From: Calothrix sp. NIES-2100
GTDB taxonomy: Bacteria > Cyanobacteriota > Cyanobacteriia > Cyanobacteriales > Nostocaceae
Length of the DNA stretch: 64,000 nt
Assembly (NCBI RefSeq): GCF_002368195.1
Contig: NZ_AP018178.1
Coordinates: 7,886,645-7,950,644 of the forward strand
Direction of reading: 5' to 3'
Part shown: positions 35,090-44,089 of the stretch, in pieces
Layout: every line of letters begins with the position of its first letter
Position numbering within the stretch: the first letter of the stretch is position 1
The notes under the pieces: model-generated
Seen by the model: only the letters and a program-made list of their open reading frames with translations
Database searches by the model: none
What the model was told of the DNA's origin: nothing
Translations under genes and position numbers: made by a program

Positions 35090-37252
35090 TTAGTTATTCT
35101 TTGCACCTACTGAGAGTTCTTCTTGTGGTGAAGAGGCTGGTGATGGTTCTACTGAATCAGGCCAAGAGACGAGAATATCAGCACCATTAATCACAGTTCC
35201 GATCAGTCCCAGTTCTGAATCAACTAATTGATCAATCGCTTCACCTAATAAATTTTCTTGCGTATAGCTTGGTCGTGTCACAATTACTATACCGTCACTG
35301 TAAGGTTGGATTAATAAGGCATCGTTAGATAAACTGAGTGGGCTAGTATCTAAAATAACTAAATCATAACGCTCCCGAACATCCTCCAAGAGTCGTCGCA
35401 TTTCACTAGACTCAAGAATTGCCGCAGATTGGCGCACAGGACCAGGGCTAGGAATAATGTATAAATTTTCTACATCAGGTACTAAGCGTATACATTCGCT
35501 GAGGTTGCCATAATAGTGCAGAGGTTCAATATTCGCATCTGGATCGGGAGTAACTTTTAAGGATGAACAACCCGAAGGCGATCGCAAATCTGTTTCAATA
35601 ATTAAAGTTCTTTTACCAGCACGGGCAGATGCGATGCCTAAGTTATAAGCACTTGTAGTCTTACCCTCAGTTTTACTCACACTAGTCATCAAAACTATTT
35701 TGAAATTTTTCCCGCCAAGTCGTCGCAAATTACTGCGGAATTTTTCATAAAACTCTAAATAGGGAGAATCTGAGGAAAGTAAAGCGGGTATGACTGCTTG
35801 ATCCAAATCATCAATTGGCATTAAAGGTATTTCTCCTAGCAGCGCAACTTCTCGTTGCTTCAAGCTTTCGCGGATATCTTCTCTAGTTTTGAAAGTACCT
35901 TCTAGTGAACCCAATAAGAAGATGACACCACCACCAATTACCAATCCCATGAAGCCACCGACAGCCAATGTCACAGACATTTTCTTTGGTTTGACAGCAT
36001 CGGCAACTACCATCGGCAATCTAGCAAGAGTTAGGCTAGTGACAGTTTCTGCTTCTGCGGTTCTAGCATCGGCTAGCTTCGCTTGCATCTTATCATAGAT
36101 AGCTTTTTTGAGTGCAACCTCTTGTTCTAAACGCGATCGCTCTAATTGTTTATTAGGTATTAAAGAATATACCTGCCGCAATCGTGTTTCTTCTTGAACT
36201 TGTTGTGCTAATTGTTGTTGCAGCGTTTCCCTTTGGGTTTGCAAAGCCACCATCTGGTTTGCTAATTGTTGTCGTGCTGGATCTAAGTTACTTTGAGCGC
36301 GAATATTAGAGACATTACCAGTCAGAGGTGCTGCTGCTCCACCACCACCGACTACCTCAACCGCACGTTGTTGCAGTAATTCCAGAGCTGCTTGTTTTTG
36401 ACGTTGCAATTGAATCATTGTCGGATGTTCGGGACGCAAATCCTTACGGAGAACAGCAATTTGTGACTCAACTTGATAAATTTGCGATCGCAAGCCGATC
36501 AGAATCGGATCGGCACTCAAAGCTGAGGAAACGTAAGCTTGACTGACATTTAATCCCAACTTATCCTGTAAACTGCTAATTTGGGCATTAATCCCCGCAA
36601 TAGTCAGTTGAATTTGCCGTTGCTGATTTTGACTGCTAGTCACCGCAGCCAGTAAACTACCATTCTCCGATGCTAATATAGCTGGACGCTGTGTGCGATC
36701 GTACTGTTCTAGCTTCTTCTCAGCAGCTTGCAATTCCAACTTAGACTGTGGTAAACGCTGATTAATTTTTTCAATAATTGCTTTTAATCGCCCACTATTA
36801 ATATCACCACTGAGCTTAATCATGGCTTGCATTAACGATCGCAATACCTCTACAGATCGCTTAGGGTCATTATCTTTATATTTAAGCTCAATAATCGTCG
36901 AATCTAATTGTCCCGTCCGGGGATTTTTTTTAGGTACTGTGATGACAACATTCATCCCAATTTTTTTTGGATTGATATTCAATTTTTTTGCCACAGTTTC
37001 GATCACCTGATCTGATAGCAAAACTTGTTCATTCAATTCCTGCCCTTGTTGTTGAATTTCACTACCAGTGGTAGAAAATGAAACTGGCGGACGATTGTAA
37101 GTAAGAGCAGCATTTGCTATGTAGTTAGCTGGCGGTTCAGGTTGTATAGCCACCACCGTTGAACCTGCTACAACTAAGACAAAACTAGCTAATCCAATCC
37201 ATTTATACTTTTCAAAAGCAATAAAATAGCGCTTAACAATTGGTGGGGTCAT
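35090..37252 (-). CDS. Wzc-like polysaccharide co-polymerase/tyrosine autokinase
   Basis: A 720-aa inner-membrane protein that controls chain length and export of exopolysaccharide. N-terminal Wzz domain with a first helix at about 17-35, a long periplasmic coiled-coil region (about 130-400), a second helix near 425-445, and a C-terminal cytoplasmic BY-kinase domain. The latter has Walker A SKTEGKTT near residue 525, Walker A' IIETDLRSPSG and Walker B VILDTSPL. The tail (SPASSPQEELSVGAKNN) has no tyrosine cluster, so autophosphorylation of the usual Tyr tail is not possible. ATG 37252 is used. The Wza-like gene is upstream, so the two form an export operon with a heptamer-rich spacer. Confidence 0.9.
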   Translation of the reverse strand: MTPPIVKRYFIAFEKYKWIGLASFVLVVAGSTVVAIQPEPPANYIANAALTYNRPPVSFSTTGSEIQQQGQELNEQVLLSDQVIETVAKKLNINPKKIGMNVVITVPKKNPRTGQLDSTIIELKYKDNDPKRSVEVLRSLMQAMIKLSGDINSGRLKAIIEKINQRLPQSKLELQAAEKKLEQYDRTQRPAILASENGSLLAAVTSSQNQQRQIQLTIAGINAQISSLQDKLGLNVSQAYVSSALSADPILIGLRSQIYQVESQIAVLRKDLRPEHPTMIQLQRQKQAALELLQQRAVEVVGGGGAAAPLTGNVSNIRAQSNLDPARQQLANQMVALQTQRETLQQQLAQQVQEETRLRQVYSLIPNKQLERSRLEQEVALKKAIYDKMQAKLADARTAEAETVTSLTLARLPMVVADAVKPKKMSVTLAVGGFMGLVIGGGVIFLLGSLEGTFKTREDIRESLKQREVALLGEIPLMPIDDLDQAVIPALLSSDSPYLEFYEKFRSNLRRLGGKNFKIVLMTSVSKTEGKTTSAYNLGIASARAGKRTLIIETDLRSPSGCSSLKVTPDPDANIEPLHYYGNLSECIRLVPDVENLYIIPSPGPVRQSAAILESSEMRRLLEDVRERYDLVILDTSPLSLSNDALLIQPYSDGIVIVTRPSYTQENLLGEAIDQLVDSELGLIGTVINGADILVSWPDSVEPSPASSPQEELSVGAKNN

Positions 37253-37257
37253 AAGAA

Positions 37258-37357
37258 ATTAGTCATTAGTCATTAGTCATTAGTCATTAGTCATTAGTCA
37301 TTAGTCATTAGTCATTAGTCATTTGGCATTTGGCATTTGGCATTTGGCATTTGGCAT
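37258..37357. repeat. Long STRR array: tagtcat then ttggcat heptamers
   Basis: About nine perfect attagtc units (37258-37321) followed directly by five catttgg units (37321-37357): two different heptamer families joined head to tail. After it come cccacactccccac and ctcatcccc units up to 37460. The array lies in the transcribed spacer between the Wza-like and Wzc-like genes. Confidence 0.95.
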
Positions 37358-37467
37358 TCTCCTTCTCCCCACACTCCCCACACTTGTACAGACAAGGGTT
37401 ATCGCGTCTCTACCCACACTCCCTCATCCCCCTCATCTCCCTCATCCCTCCATTCCCCAATTTGCAA

Positions 37468-38802
37468 TTACTTCGATCCGCCTGTAAAGAAGTCAAAGAA
37501 GCGAATAAAGCTCTGAAAATTAAAGAATGGTTGTGTAATTGTATTGAGAGCATTAGTAATTCTACCGATGAGGTTACGACCAACCACAATAACATCATTA
37601 TCTTGTAGGGGCACGTTTTGAGACATATCACCACCTAAAGCTTTTTTCGCATCCAGTCTCTGGGTAACAGCTTGACCTCTTTCGGGGTCGAAGCGTACTA
37701 AGGCAATATCCCGGAGATTAGCAGTGTCAAGACTGATACCTCCTAATGCATCTATAAATGTGCTGCCATTAGGAAGGACTTGATTAGCAATACCACCGGC
37801 AGTATAGTTTAAAACCCTGATTCTAATTTGTGGTATAGCTAAAGTAGAACGCGCAATCAGATTGCGATCATAGCCATCTTCAGTGCCGATTTCACGACGG
37901 GGCACAATGATAGCATCGCCGTCTTGTAGCCTTAAATTAGGCAGGGAACTGCCATTTTGTAATGCTGTGTACAGGTCAACAGTTTGGGAAATCACAGAAC
38001 CATCAAGCAACCGCCTACGCACTTGCACTTGCCTTAAATCTGCGTTGCTTGTCGTCCCACCAGATGTCAGCAAAGCATCCCCGACACGGGGTGTAGCTGA
38101 AGCAATTGGATAAATCCCCGGACGAAACACTTCCCCACTAATAGTCACTTGCACTGGTCGTGGCGCTGTCAATGAGGCTACCACAATCGGATTTACCAAA
38201 ACGCTACTTAAAGCTAAGCGAATTTTTTCTTGTGCTTCTTCCACACTTAAGCCTTGTAGGGATACTGTTCCTACAAGCGGCACTAAAATGTTACCTTCAG
38301 GATTAATTCCGGCTTGAAAGTTCAAATCTGGACGCTGTCCTGCTAATGATAAAACTACTATCGGTTCGACTACGTAACGATTGAGTAACAAGCGAATTTT
38401 TTCTTGTGCTTGTTCCAAAGTTAAACCTTGTAGCGACACCTTTTTAATCAGGGGTACGATGATGTTGCCTTCGGGATTAATTGCAGCTTGGAAACTCAAA
38501 TCTGGAAAGCGTTGAACCACAACACTAATAGTATCTCCTGGCCCTAAGCGATAGGGGCCAGGGGGACGCTGAACCACCACACTAAGAGTATCTCCTGGCC
38601 CTAAAAGATATCGGTTGAGTTGGGGAGAAACTTCGTTATTTAAACCCCCAGGTGCAACCTCAGTGGGTGAGGATAACGAAGGAGATTGACCTGAGGGTTG
38701 TTCTGGAAATGGTACAGACTGAGCAACAACCACTTGAAACGCTGTTGTCCAGAAAACACCTATCTGAAGGCTCACAAAACACAGAGCGCTGATTGCACGC
38801 AT
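37468..38802 (-). CDS. Wza-like polysaccharide export protein (SLBB) with duplicated segments
   Basis: Outer-membrane/periplasmic export protein with signal peptide (MRAISALCFVSLQIGVFWTT). The poly_export domain is unusual: GPGDT occurs twice (residues 68-72 and 87-91) and a 58-residue segment with PDLxFQAxINPEGNI and VSLQGLxxEEAQEKIRL is duplicated (100-157 and 158-215). Two SLBB domains follow: VQVTISGEVFRPGIYPI and a second near residue 310-430, ending in an amphipathic helix. ATG 38802 gives a compact signal; ATG 38826 adds eight residues. Upstream of the Wzc-like gene in the same direction. The signal does not end in a lipobox. Confidence 0.88.
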   Translation of the reverse strand: MRAISALCFVSLQIGVFWTTAFQVVVAQSVPFPEQPSGQSPSLSSPTEVAPGGLNNEVSPQLNRYLLGPGDTLSVVVQRPPGPYRLGPGDTISVVVQRFPDLSFQAAINPEGNIIVPLIKKVSLQGLTLEQAQEKIRLLLNRYVVEPIVVLSLAGQRPDLNFQAGINPEGNILVPLVGTVSLQGLSVEEAQEKIRLALSSVLVNPIVVASLTAPRPVQVTISGEVFRPGIYPIASATPRVGDALLTSGGTTSNADLRQVQVRRRLLDGSVISQTVDLYTALQNGSSLPNLRLQDGDAIIVPRREIGTEDGYDRNLIARSTLAIPQIRIRVLNYTAGGIANQVLPNGSTFIDALGGISLDTANLRDIALVRFDPERGQAVTQRLDAKKALGGDMSQNVPLQDNDVIVVGRNLIGRITNALNTITQPFFNFQSFIRFFDFFTGGSK

Positions 38803-38948
38803 ATGAGAATTGTAAAATATAAGCATTTGTGCAGTAAAGCTAGACTCAGAATGGGTCTTGTCGAGCCGCTATTTTACTCTGTAAATACCTAAACTGTCTC
38901 TGATTTCTCCGAGAAATTACCAGATGTCATCAGGATAAAATATGGCAT

Positions 38949-39222
38949 ACATAACGTAGGGGTGGGGTCTCCCCGCCCTTTATGATGGAATTGAGATTTA
39001 AGAGAGCGATCGCAACCATATTTCAGCAACAATTTGCGATCGGGACAAATATAGCGATTCCCATTCAGATGCGGTAAAAAATTATATCGCCAAATGTAGG
39101 GGCACGGCAATGCCCTCATGGTGTACCTCACGTAACCGAGAATTACTATAAAAAAACAATCCCAATCATAAATTTGCCTATGCGATCGCTCATAGGGGCG
39201 GGGAAACCCCTCTCCTACAATT
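38949..39222. repeat. Cluster of taggggcgggg-type palindromes and a MITE half-site
   Basis: The 484-bp spacer 38803-39286 contains gtaggggtggggtctccccgccc (38949-38975), a MITE-family half-copy tgtaggggcacggcaatgccc (39095-39126) and cataggggcggggaaacccc (39190-39210), plus two HIP1 sites. No gene was found. Confidence 0.6.
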
Positions 39223-39286
39223 TGGGGTAATTTATTTTTTGGTATTCCTTAACACCAGACAACCATATCTCTGCAACAACAACTAC

Positions 39287-40000
39287 TTAATCGCTCTGTA
39301 ATGAGTCTGCCATTAAAGCCGCTTGTACAGTCTGGCCAATAGATTCAGCTAAAGGCCAAATTTTTTCCACCTTACCTAAAGGTTCCATAGGCAGGAGAAT
39401 ACTCACACCAACCCAAGGAACTCGCTGCTTACGCCACTGTGCTAATTGATCCGCTACAAACCAGCGTAACGGTGATGGGTTTCCCCGATTTGGTAAAGCA
39501 TACCACTGCAACACACCAAAAGTTTCCTGTTTTGTATTAGCGCGAAAGAATCTTGCTTCTACCTGGGTTTCTCTAGGCTGTTTCACAGTAAATTTAGCCG
39601 CACGATATTGAGCTATGTCCCACTTTCGCCAACGCGACTTTGCCCAACCGTTAATTTCTGTCCATTCAACCTCAGGTTGATCCATCGGCCCATTTTGCGG
39701 TAACAACAGTAGTATCGCTTGAGTTTGCGAGTCTTGTTTCTGAATTACCTGTAGCGACCATTTTTGCTCACCAATTTGTTGTTGCACCTGCTCAATAGTT
39801 TGCCAACCTGGAACAGTTAACCCAGAATTGCGTATATGTTTCAATGCTTTCAGGCTGGTTATCGGTGGCGGCTGTTTCCATTGCCAGTGTCCTGTTAGGT
39901 ATCCGGGAACACCTCCAATAGCAAACAGTAGTAGTAATAAGAAAAGCGCTACTACTTGATTCCATTGGCTTTCTTTGAGAAATTTAGATAAGGAAATCAT
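39287..40000 (-). CDS. Cyanoexosortase B system-associated protein
   Basis: A 237-aa single-pass membrane protein: one N-terminal helix (VVALFLLLLLFAIGGVPGYL) and a periplasmic domain containing GLTVPGWQTIEQVQQQIGEQKWS, WTEINGW and WVGVSILLPME. It has the size and layout of the small protein encoded beside cyanoexosortase B genes, resembling the EpsI-like partner that follows many exosortases. ATG 40000 is used. The exosortase gene itself is 1.1 kb upstream on the same strand, separated by a degenerate AAA gene and a hairpin, which is an unusual interruption. Confidence 0.82.
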   Translation of the reverse strand: MISLSKFLKESQWNQVVALFLLLLLFAIGGVPGYLTGHWQWKQPPPITSLKALKHIRNSGLTVPGWQTIEQVQQQIGEQKWSLQVIQKQDSQTQAILLLLPQNGPMDQPEVEWTEINGWAKSRWRKWDIAQYRAAKFTVKQPRETQVEARFFRANTKQETFGVLQWYALPNRGNPSPLRWFVADQLAQWRKQRVPWVGVSILLPMEPLGKVEKIWPLAESIGQTVQAALMADSLQSD

Positions 40001-40073
40001 TCATAAACTTTGCAATACTTAGGCAAAGTTTACTTTGTCAGATGGCGTTATGAGTTCAGTAAGATTGACCAAT

Positions 40074-40098
40074 TAATTCGTAATTCGTAATTCGTCAT
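40074..40098. repeat. Short repeat aattcgt array
   Basis: Three to four copies of aattcgt heptamer (aattcgtaattcgtaattcgt). It belongs to the STRR class. The surrounding 549-bp spacer (40001-40549) is AT-rich with only this and the hairpin at 40364. Confidence 0.75.
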
Positions 40099-40363
40099 TA
40101 AAGGGTGTAACAACTCAATTTATTGATAGCGATAATAAAAGTTTATTCCTAACTGCAACCTCTGTATGGTTTTATCAATGCTAAAATTATAGATAATTGG
40201 GGCAAGTATGAATTATTTCGATGATATATATAGCACCTATTTATTGATTGGATGCAAGCACATATAAATTATCTTTATTTCACATAAATTATATTCAATA
40301 AAAGATTTTCAAATAGTACCATTAAATCTTGATATAAGCATTATAAATAATTTTTGAAAAAAA

Positions 40364-40396
40364 AGATACCCGACTTCTTAAAAAAGTCGGGTATCT
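40364..40396. repeat. Hairpin repeat (cccgacttctt family), second copy
   Basis: agatacccgacttctt / aaagtcgggtatct, relative of the element at 17049-17081 with compensatory change (ccc-cg to ac-cc pairs kept), which supports selection or replication of the folded form. Confidence 0.8.
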
Positions 40397-40549
40397 GAGC
40401 CTGGGTATATGAGTCTCTCGATTTTCATAAAATACTGCAATTTAAAATATCTAAATTTGCTTTAACAGTAAATTTACTGGAGCGTTGTAAAAAAAGATTC
40501 ATTTAGAATGTAAAAATAAACCTAGCGTCAAGATTTCTGAGGTTAAAGG

Positions 40550-41100
40550 GTGCAAAATTTATCAGACTGGGTAATAGTAGGTTCAATAGCATTAGTGGTA
40601 AGTGCAACAGCATCCTTTGCAGGTGGCGCTGGTGGAGCCAGTGGAGCATTACTAGGAAGTAGCACAGGCGTGGTTTTAGGAGTAGCTATTTCCAGTCATA
40701 AACAACGAAAAACAGAAATTGAGATTAAGGTGTTGCGACAGCAGGTAGTTAAACAAGAGGAGTGGAAAAAGTTAAATCAACAATTGACGAGCCTAAAAGC
40801 ACAGGTAAAAGCGAATTACCACAAAAATATGCTAATTATATTGGGGCACAGTTATTAACTTTAGCTGTGCAGCCGCGCTGTAATTCCCCTCAAGATTTGC
40901 AAGGCTTTTATAACTATGTAGAGAAAAAATTTAAGCCAACTGATTTAATGCGCGGACTGTATCAATATAATCACGATTCAGCAATGCAAGACAGAATAGT
41001 AATTATGTTGTTAGATGAAATGAATTTAGCGCGAGTTGAATATTACTTTAGTGAGTTTTTATCTAAATTGGAAACTCGTCGGAGTTACCAGACATATTGA
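40550..41100 (+). pseudogene. Frameshifted, truncated AAA ATPase (McrB-like) remnant
   Basis: A first frame from GTG 40550 encodes a Gly-rich N-terminal helix (SATASFAGGAGGASGALLGSSTG) and a coiled coil (EIEIKVLRQQVVKQEEWKKLNQQ). The frame changes near 40800-40860, and the second frame continues with YANYIGAQLLTLAVQPR and a Walker B-like segment RIVIMLLDEMNLARVEYYF typical of McrB/AAA NTPases, before stopping at 41100. Walker A and the rest of the ATPase are absent. I read this as the remains of a single gene with a frameshift and truncation; a two-gene alternative is less likely. Confidence 0.5.
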
Positions 41101-41146
41101 GAAATCGATAAAGAGCAACTTTTGTTTAGATAAATTAAATTCTTTT

Positions 41147-42040
41147 CTAACTATCTGCTTCTGATTCCATCTCTACTACTGTTGAAAAATAACTATTAAT
41201 TTTATTCAACAAAGGCACTAGTAACAGCAGCAGACAAGCAGAATAGAGGTCACCACCCCAATCATCATGCAACCATTTAAAAGCTGCTTCTTGACCTGTA
41301 CCATGAAAAAAGGTCAGTGCAGTGTTGCGAATAATATTGGCACTAATACTAATAACAACAGCAATTATTAAAAACCAATTTGTTGTGCGGCGTGAAGACA
41401 AAGCATCTGTCCAATAAAGTAACATTAAGCTGACGTATATAGTAGTAAACAACATTTTCAACCCTGCACAATAAGGCGCAACTTCTACAATCCGCCCACC
41501 TACGAAAAGATTTATTCCTTCAACAGTTACATCCATACCAAACTGATTTAGTATGAACCCAGCCGTACCAGCAATGAAACTTTGCAAGGGTAAGGTGTAA
41601 GGTGCAATCAGGTAAGGTAGTGACGTTGGAGTTGCTAAAAATATTAGTAATAGCGGAAATCCTTGTAGTTGGAAACCTGGTATACCTTTGAACCATAGGC
41701 ACAATCCGGCTAAAATTGCGGGGAAAGAAAGGTTAACCCACTCAGCTACACCACTTAAATAAAACACTCCCCCAACTAACAATAAAACAGCACCTAGAGG
41801 ATGGATCATATCTGGTAGTCTTTGCCATTGTTTGCGTTGTAGCCAAACTAGGTAAGCAGCAAAGGGTAAACCAATTAAACCGTGGCTAAAATATTCGTGT
41901 TCTGTACTAATATTTTTGTGCAGCCAACCATCCACCCAGTGTAGCAATATAGGCGCATAAAGCAGTATTAAAACACCTAAAATTGCTAGACTGACTAATT
42001 GTGCAGTATTTCTATATTTCAGATATTGTTGGATTGCCAT
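41147..42040 (-). CDS. crtB: Cyanoexosortase B
   Basis: Eight-helix membrane cysteine transpeptidase of the exosortase family that cleaves PEP-CTERM proteins for surface attachment (crtB here means cyanoexosortase, not phytoene synthase). Catalytic residues are visible: C191 in VAPYCAGLKML, R238 in NIIRNTALTF and H258 in KWLHDDWGG, in the order C-R-H of the family. ATG 42040 (MAIQQYLKYRN) is preferred; the longer frame from 42115 adds 25 residues over heptamer-repeat DNA. A DegT aminotransferase precedes it and the associated protein follows. The PEP-CTERM substrate at 23826 is the only one found in the window. Confidence 0.88.
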   Translation of the reverse strand: MAIQQYLKYRNTAQLVSLAILGVLILLYAPILLHWVDGWLHKNISTEHEYFSHGLIGLPFAAYLVWLQRKQWQRLPDMIHPLGAVLLLVGGVFYLSGVAEWVNLSFPAILAGLCLWFKGIPGFQLQGFPLLLIFLATPTSLPYLIAPYTLPLQSFIAGTAGFILNQFGMDVTVEGINLFVGGRIVEVAPYCAGLKMLFTTIYVSLMLLYWTDALSSRRTTNWFLIIAVVISISANIIRNTALTFFHGTGQEAAFKWLHDDWGGDLYSACLLLLLVPLLNKINSYFSTVVEMESEADS

Positions 42041-42154
42041 AATTTTAAGCAATGCAAAATTTATTGCGCTTCGCGTGTCAGTTGTCAGTTGTTTTTGGAA
42101 GAAGTCTAAGACCACAACCCAAAAGTGGGTGGTTTTTAGGTGTCTAGGAAATAA

Positions 42155-43321
42155 TTAAAGGCATAGTAATTGTTGTGGTTCAACGCTAAGAATTGATGTA
42201 ATTGATTTCACAACTTCTGTAATTTCACTACTGCTTAAACCTGGGTACATGGGTAAAGATAATATTTGCGTTGCTAATTTTTCTGCTTGGGGAAAATCTC
42301 CGGGTTGATAGCCTAAATTAGTAAATGCTGGCTGGAGATGACAGGGAATTGGGTAATGAATTCCTGTCTGGATTCCCAATTCTGCGAGTTTTTCTTGAAT
42401 TTGCTGGCGTGTTAAAGGACAAGCATTATCAATTTTAATTACATAAAGATGATATACATGCCCTACATCGCTGTGATTTTGTAGAGGAAGAATCCCAGCA
42501 GATGCTAAGGGTAATAGTTCTCGATCGTACTGTTGGGCGATATGATTGCGATCGCAGTTCCATTTGGGTAAATATGGTAGCTTCTCCCGTAATACTGCTG
42601 CTTGCAAGGTATCTAAGCGACTATTTGTCCCCACTTCGATATGAAAATACTTTTGTGATGCGCCATAATTCCGCAAACGCACCATTTTTTTGGCTACATC
42701 TGGATCTCGCGTTAACAGCATCCCGCCATCTCCAAATGCACCCAAATTTTTACTAGGATAGAAACTAAAAGCGGCTGCAATTCCTACTGAACCTGCACGA
42801 TATCCATCTCGTTCTGCTAAATGTGCTTGGGCTGCATCTTCAAAAATTAGCAGGTTGTATGTCTGAGCAAAATCTAACAGCTGTCGGGGTGATACCATTT
42901 GACCATATAGATGTACAGGAATAATGGCTTTAGTCCGAGGTGTAATTACTTTGGCTGCGGCTTCTAAATCAATTAAAGCTGTTTGGCGATCGCAATCTAC
43001 AAAAATCGGCTTTGCCCCAGCACGTAGCACGCCAATCAAGGTGGCAACAAAGGTATTCACAGGTAATAAAACTTCATCACCATTGCCAATATTACAGGCT
43101 TGTAAACCGAGAGCGATCGCATCCGTACCTGATGCCACACCAACACCATATTCTGTTCCAGAAGCGGCAGCAAATGCCACCTCAAAATCTGAAAGTGCTT
43201 GCCCTAAAATAAAATCTCCCTGTGCTAATACAGCCTGGATGGCTTGCTCTAGTTGAATTTGAATCGATTTGTGTTGTAAATTCAGGTCTACAAAAGGAAT
43301 TCTCATAGTGTTGTTATTCAT
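42155..43321 (-). CDS. DegT/DnrJ/EryC1/StrS family sugar aminotransferase
   Basis: PLP-dependent enzyme that makes amino sugars as nucleotide-diphosphate derivatives, commonly for O-antigen or exopolysaccharide. PLP Lys K191 sits in YPSKNLGAFGDGG, the PLP-Asp in FEDAAQAHLA. The N-terminus is IPFVDLNLQHK, and HYPIPCHLQPAF near the C-terminus is characteristic. Length 388 aa is normal. ATG 43321 has AGAGG about 10 bases upstream; ATG 43306 would also fit the family. Transcribed towards the exosortase gene with a 114-bp spacer containing heptamers, so possibly in the same operon. Confidence 0.92.
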   Translation of the reverse strand: MNNNTMRIPFVDLNLQHKSIQIQLEQAIQAVLAQGDFILGQALSDFEVAFAAASGTEYGVGVASGTDAIALGLQACNIGNGDEVLLPVNTFVATLIGVLRAGAKPIFVDCDRQTALIDLEAAAKVITPRTKAIIPVHLYGQMVSPRQLLDFAQTYNLLIFEDAAQAHLAERDGYRAGSVGIAAAFSFYPSKNLGAFGDGGMLLTRDPDVAKKMVRLRNYGASQKYFHIEVGTNSRLDTLQAAVLREKLPYLPKWNCDRNHIAQQYDRELLPLASAGILPLQNHSDVGHVYHLYVIKIDNACPLTRQQIQEKLAELGIQTGIHYPIPCHLQPAFTNLGYQPGDFPQAEKLATQILSLPMYPGLSSSEITEVVKSITSILSVEPQQLLCL

Positions 43322-44089
43322 TGGCAAATTACCTCTTTATTTAAAAATATAAATATCTTTTTATAACTAATTAAAAATTTGGTTACATATTTATGTACAT
43401 CATAATATTTTCAACAATATTTTGATTTTGATAATTTTTTTAAACCTAGAAAAACTATCTCTTTAAAGTTTTCTATTAATCGACATTAAAATCCTTGTCT
43501 TCTTCATACTTGATTTCTCCTCTTTTAGTACAAATGATGAACCAGATAAATAATTTTTTCTTATTTAAATTTGTAACTTTAATTTGTTTTTATTGTTTTC
43601 GGTAGGAAAAATGATACTCTGTTATAAAATTTTTAGGAAAATACTATGTTTTAAATTTATGAAATGTCAGCACCAGTAAATCATTGATAAATTTTCCCAA
43701 ATATTATTCATGCTTCCAAACATGGCCTTCGGAAACTCAAAATCTAACTAAATTACAAACAGAACGAGAACTGTGTATATACAGAAAAAATATTTACTAT
43801 ACATCAGCATGACATAGACTTTATTTTCTCTGCTAATTGTTATATTACCCAGCTTGAAACAAAAACTAACGCTGTGTAGTCAAGCTAAAGCAACAATCTG
43901 ATTTTTTTTCGTGCAAACTAGAATATTTACTGATATTTCCTAGCAACTCAGAAAAGAAGATAAAAATTTTTGCGCTCAAGTTGTTTATCGGAGGTGAAAT
44001 TGGGGAATGCTTAAAAATAGAAAATAATAACCTACAAACATTGGTTATATAAACTACAGTATCGAGCAATTATCAAGGTAAGGGTGGGA
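43322..44089. other. 768-bp AT-rich divergent intergenic region
   Basis: Between the divergent aminotransferase and kinase-like genes. No conserved ORF, RNA gene or known repeat was recognised. It is long enough to hold promoters for both directions, but I could not single out one. Confidence 0.6.

Noticed and set aside
37258..37357. Possible CRISPR array
   Set aside because: Heptamers are contiguous with no unique spacers; no cas genes in the window.
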